NCBI GenBank assembly: GCA_027186245.1
Contig: CP114496.1
Coordinates: 1,061,501 to 1,125,500, forward strand
Source: Coriaria nepalensis
Taxonomy: Eukaryota > Streptophyta > Magnoliopsida > Cucurbitales > Coriariaceae
DNA: 64,000 nucleotides
Reading direction: 5' to 3'
The notes under the pieces are model-generated. The model made no database searches and was not told the DNA's origin. It was given only the letters and a program-made list of their open reading frames with translations. Below are positions 59,821 to 64,000 of the stretch, piece after piece (the stretch's first letter is position 1; the number at the start of each line of letters is the position of its first letter). A program made the translations under genes and the position numbers.

Positions 59821-61149
59821 TTTCATATTTTTTATATATTTTTTTAAATTTCAAAAGGGTAAAAAGCCTCAATTTATCCCCGTCATTTGACATTTTCCAA
59901 ACTAATAATTTCGGTATCAACTAATGCCTCCATTTATCCTTCTTATTGAATAATCTTGAAAATGAGAGGGATAAAGGACATGGTGATCCTTGAAGTCTTC
60001 TAGAATTATGGCCCCTTCATCCTTATTTTAGGCTTTTCAATTGTCTAACTTTCTTTCAGCCGATTTTTCTATTCGTGCATTGAGGTATTCCTTCATCTGT
60101 TAGGCTGAATATTTCCTCTCAACAGCTGCTATCATTGCCACTGGGTTGGGTTGTTGGTCGCGACCAATCATGGTACTTATTCAATCATTGGTTTGGTCAA
60201 GTCGGGCCGAAATGGGACGAGTGCTATCATCTGACTAGTTTGGTCGTCGCCCTATGGTTTGGATGTTGAGATGATTCCGATCACTTCTCTTTCTTGCAAT
60301 GTTCGGCTAATCAGCACCCTCCCAATAGATTTTACTTAAATAGGTTTGATGTTGCAAAACATCCGGTTGGATGGTTTCTTGAAGAAGAATTTTTCTAAAC
60401 CCTTTTCTTCAACTACGACTTCGACCAATTTTACAACTATGGACTACCATTGGTGGCAATTTGAGGATTGCTGCTTCATCTTCATATGTATTAATCTTTT
60501 CATGAAAGATTTGTAAATCAGTCGAATAGTCCACTAAGGGGATGATTGTATTACGGTTTAGCAAAATTGGGACAGTCCGGATTAATATTTCGCTCTCAGG
60601 AGTAGGTGACATATGCTTGTCAAGATTCGGCCTTAGGGGATTGATCATCAGCAACCACTTTTGGATGGTTGATGGATCCTTAATTAACATGTCAACCCTT
60701 CGACATCTCAAATGATCGTGACGATTATTCTCTCTATGATCACATATGCAAGCCATTTTGTTTCTAGGGTTCCTGCTGATTCGGCTGTGGTTGTCGGCTT
60801 AATGTAAACATGATATAAGTAGTGAGAGCATAAGGGTGACCGATCGGGCAGCCGATTTGGCTAGTAAATGTTCATTTTACCATACCGTTCCAAATGTTAA
60901 TCCGGGTTGACTTCAAACGGCTGTTAGGCAATCGGCGATGGCCTTACCTCTTTGTCCTCCTATTGGGTAAGGATATTAGATCGGCTACAACTACATTTGT
61001 CATAGTGGGAAAGATTTTCGAGTTTATGTCTATAGTGGGTGCTCCCAAAAAATCAAGAGCCCTCTCTCGATCCAATCTTATACAAGTTGTCAGCATATGA
61101 AACAATCATTTGTACAGTTATGGAGCATGTTATGATACTTGCAAATACT
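59821..61149. other. repeat-derived region without a supported gene
   Basis: On the - strand an open frame of 115 codons (60756-60409) exists but is not recognised; it lies downstream of the DUF1985 relic in the same orientation and could be a further part of that transposon. Otherwise nothing. Confidence 0.35.
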
Positions 61150-61805
61150 CCTTGCCATGTACTTCGTTAACTAATGGAAGTTTGCGGTAAGATAAAACTT
61201 TCAACTTCTTATTTTTTTAATAAGATGTCAAAATTTTCACTAGCCTTCATTACGTCGAAGCAGTAAACTTTATCCTTCTCATGAGAGTATATTTTAGTTG
61301 CCTCACGGCTCGTAGCCATTTTATGAGCTAAGAGAGCAACTTATTTATCGCTGAATATTTTAGAAACATCCTAGTCATAGTTGGATTCCCAATAATAGGC
61401 TTCGACTAATGGCACCTTTCTTAAAGGATTGAATGGTAGCCTCAAAGAAAAGTCTACCCAAGGGTAGTTATTGAACCGTTCTAAGTTATTGGCTATGGAC
61501 AAGGTAAAGGGCCAAATCCTATTCTCCTCCATTGATTTCTGAGGACTGCTTCAATGAAGTAGCCAATAACCATCTTTACAATTTCTCAGTCCTTTTTACT
61601 CCATTATGAAGCTTCTTTCATTAGTGTCCCACCAAGATACTTCTTTAACAAATGATTGTCTTTCTCTATCCCCCAAATCATGTTGTCAGTAGGATACTTA
61701 TGACACTTCAATCCCGTCACCAAAGCCCACTCCCTCAAACCATACTTTATAGGCATTCGGCGATGCATAAACCACAACTCGGCTTCTTCTGGGACTTGGT
61801 TTGTT
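61150..61805 (-). pseudogene. DUF1985 relic of a Ulp1-type transposon
   Basis: The - strand from about 61805 reads NQVPEEAELWFMHRRMPIKY, GLREWALVTGLKCHKYPTDN, then KDNHLLKKYLGGTLMKEAS, a stop, EIVKMVIGYFIEAVLRNQ, and, after a frameshift, LERFNNYPWVDFSLRLPFNPL. This is the DUF1985 pattern (ELWF..G.PIRYGLREFAL.TGL.C..YP ... F..YPWG), found in plant Mutator-like transposons together with a Ulp1 protease. Stops and frameshifts make it dead; the protease part was not identified. Confidence 0.75.
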
Positions 61806-64000
61806 AGACAATAAAAAAGTTAATACCTTGGTTAGAGTTTTTGAGATTACCCTTTACATCAAGAAAGTAGATCTATGTACCTCCAACTATGTTGGGATGA
61901 GCCTCTTCTTTATGTTAGCAATAACCACTTCTTTCTTTATTATCATAGAAATAAAGATCTTGAAATGAAGACTTTCCTCAATTACAGGTGTATGATGATG
62001 ATGAATTTGAGGTTATTCCCCTTAGAATTTAAAATTAATAAAAATAAGATTAGTATATCATCCGTTATGAATTATAAGTGGATGTTTATTGGCATTCTCT
62101 TCCATCTCTTCAACTTCCATTTCTTCAAATTCTATCTTTACGTCTCTCTTTATTTTGCTCATTATTGTTCTAATTAACTTATGTCTTTTGGTATTACAAC
62201 TATTATGATCATGACCCTATAAATAAAAGCATTGTATAGAACGAAATAAAATAAAAAGAAAAGATGACTAAGAAAGTCATCTCTCACAAATATCTATTAT
62301 TCTTGTTGTTCTATTTGTTCTTTCCATTGGTTCTACTTGCCATTTGATCAAGCATGTATTTCGATAACTCTACAAGAAATTACCTTTTGGGTTCTTGATC
62401 ATCTAGTTCTATCTTCAAGTATTGTGGTGTAACATCCTAATATTTAAAACCATAAATGCTAGAACCAAAACGCTCATCTCTATTCGGTTCAATCTTAATC
62501 TTGTGATTCAATTTTATTTACATTTTGTGTCATTACTATATTTCAATATATTTCCATTTTACACCAACAATTTATTAATTTGCTATATCGAGCTTGCCGT
62601 GAAATCTAATTCTTGAAGCTACCCAATTGATTACTAGTTTTGGTGGACTTCCAGCCCATATGAACTAAAGTTAGAAACGTTTATAGTGCTTGATACATCT
62701 CTCTTATTATTTCATAATTTGTTTATTATTTGTCTGATTTCATATTTGTTTGATGTCATATACTAACATTATTGGTTTGAAATCTACTAGGTCGGAAATT
62801 TTGATATGTTGTGCATTATTTTGAACCTTAAATTTTGATATATGGACTCTTGATTGTTTTCATTTTCCATTCATGTTGTAATATTGAATAGAAAACTATT
62901 TCATTTAGTTTCACATTTAATATTATCATTGTGGTTACTTATGTGTTGATTGCAATACGTTAAGTATTATCTTATGGTGGTGCTTTAGTAGATAATGCTA
63001 TACTAGTACTTCTTACTAATGTGATTATCATTTGATGCTACTTATCATGTTAAATCTCATATTTCATAATGTTCAAATTTATGTCTCTAACATTATATGT
63101 TATATAAGAGTAGATGGTACAAATTTCATGCCTTGAAATGCTCATATAGTAGCAAAATCAAGAAGAAAAAAAAAGGTTTCAAAATATAGTCATTTGATTA
63201 TGTGTCTTAACAAAATGACAAGTTATTAACAAAAATTCATGATTCTCATCCAATTATCTTTATTATATTCCCGGAAGTAAATGTAACAATATCCAATACT
63301 TACGGGAAGGAAATGACCAATATTGAAATTATTATCCTAATAGCGGTTGTTATAGTAATAATAAAAATTCTCCTAATTATAAAAATACATCTTACCATCT
63401 AAAGTGGGTATGAAGATAAATAAGAGAAAGTTAGAAGTTGATAAATTATTTTAAAATATATATGACCATTTTAACATAAATGGTCATTGCTTATATACCT
63501 CCATAAGTTGTCAAACCATCTTGTTGAGCTTTCAAACATCGTTGAAAAAAAAAATGAGAAATATATAGAGATGATTTTTTCTTACCAAAATGATAGTTAC
63601 AATAATAGTTTTCTTAACGTATCACGTTAAGGCATGAAAAAATCTATTAAAAATCTTCGAAGAAAAGTTTATCACTTTATTGGTAACGAGAATATCCATA
63701 ATTACTTAAGGTGGCTCTAAATTTCTTTTGCGAATTTTTTAAAACAACTTTGAATTAGTAATTTTATATTTCATATAGTGATTATAATATTCATTTTTAT
63801 TTTATTTATTAATTTATTTGTGTCTTAGTAATGAGTATAAATTTCTCTAAATCCTTAGATAAGGAAAAATATATGCCTTGTAGACCATAAAATATTATGT
63901 AGTACAAAAACTAATCAAATGCTCCCGAAGAGGTAAAATAAAATTACATTGAGGAATAAAATTTATAATAAATATGTGTTATTCTCGTTAAGTTTTGAAT
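61806..64000. other. AT-rich intergenic sequence to the window edge
   Basis: No coding, RNA or structured repeat feature that I can support. Open frames of 60-100 codons here are AT-rich and without recognisable motifs. Confidence 0.4.

Noticed and set aside
60409..60756. 115-codon open frame on -
   Set aside because: Composition is protein-like and it follows the DUF1985 relic, but I recognise no motif. It may be transposon sequence; not called as a gene.
1..64000. tRNA, rRNA or snRNA genes
   Set aside because: I looked for tRNA B-box words (GGTTCGAATCC type) and found none in a convincing cloverleaf context; primer-binding-site words belong to LTR elements.

Overview
This is a nuclear window from a flowering plant, most likely a eudicot. 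The signs are spliced genes with GT-AG introns (one GC-AG), a light-harvesting gene (LHCA4), geranylgeranyl reductase (CHLP), a DYW-class PPR gene, a CLE peptide gene, very AT-rich spacers, and many decayed plant-type transposons. I cannot name the species. No RNA gene, CRISPR array or prokaryotic operon was seen.

Layout. 1-9 kb is repeat-dominated: a diverged satellite (1-1100), a dead Ty1/copia element (2.3-5.0 kb) and two large fold-back (inverted-repeat) elements (6.2-6.9 and 7.0-8.0 kb). 9.4-17.4 kb is a gene island: a two-exon GT47 exostosin-family glycosyltransferase on +, then on - a CLE45-type peptide gene and a seven-exon RING-CH (MARCH-like) membrane E3 ligase whose third intron uses a GC donor. 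17.6-26 kb is a transposon graveyard: a Helitron helicase relic, a copia relic carrying a small insertion of plastid atpA, and a probable solo LTR. 26.1-30.8 kb holds EMB514/DOMINO1 (+) and CHLP (-). 31-36 kb carries a 1.2-kb tandem duplication with a minisatellite at each end. 36.1-44.4 kb looks like one large Mutator-like element of the Ulp1-carrying type: a dead Ulp1 protease gene (+), a dead MURA transposase (-), and between or beside them several arrays of hairpin-forming repeats plus a telomere-like repeat block. 45.7-46.2 kb encodes a small secreted PSY-like peptide (-), 48.0-48.8 kb has TRIM elements, 50.1-51.9 kb is an intact DYW PPR gene (+), 52.7-55.4 kb is a third dead copia element, 55.5-56.4 kb is a decayed lipoate-protein-ligase-like pseudogene (+), and 56.9-57.9 kb is LHCA4 (-) with G-box and I-box motifs upstream. 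The last 6 kb contains a satellite related to the one at the left edge and a DUF1985 relic of another Ulp1-type transposon.

Functional links. CHLP supplies the phytyl group for chlorophyll and tocopherol, and LHCA4 binds chlorophyll in the photosystem I antenna, so both serve photosynthesis, but they are 26 kb apart and there is no operon-like arrangement. CLE45 and the PSY-like gene are both secreted signalling-peptide precursors. The other genes are independent housekeeping or regulatory genes.

I did not find a clear new biological system. The strongest leads are the Ulp1-type Mutator element with three arrays of hairpins sharing an ATTGCTCGA / TCGAGCAAT stem, the plastid DNA insertion nested in a retrotransposon, the large fold-back elements, and the lipoate-ligase pseudogene whose catalytic-lysine segment appears to have been deleted.
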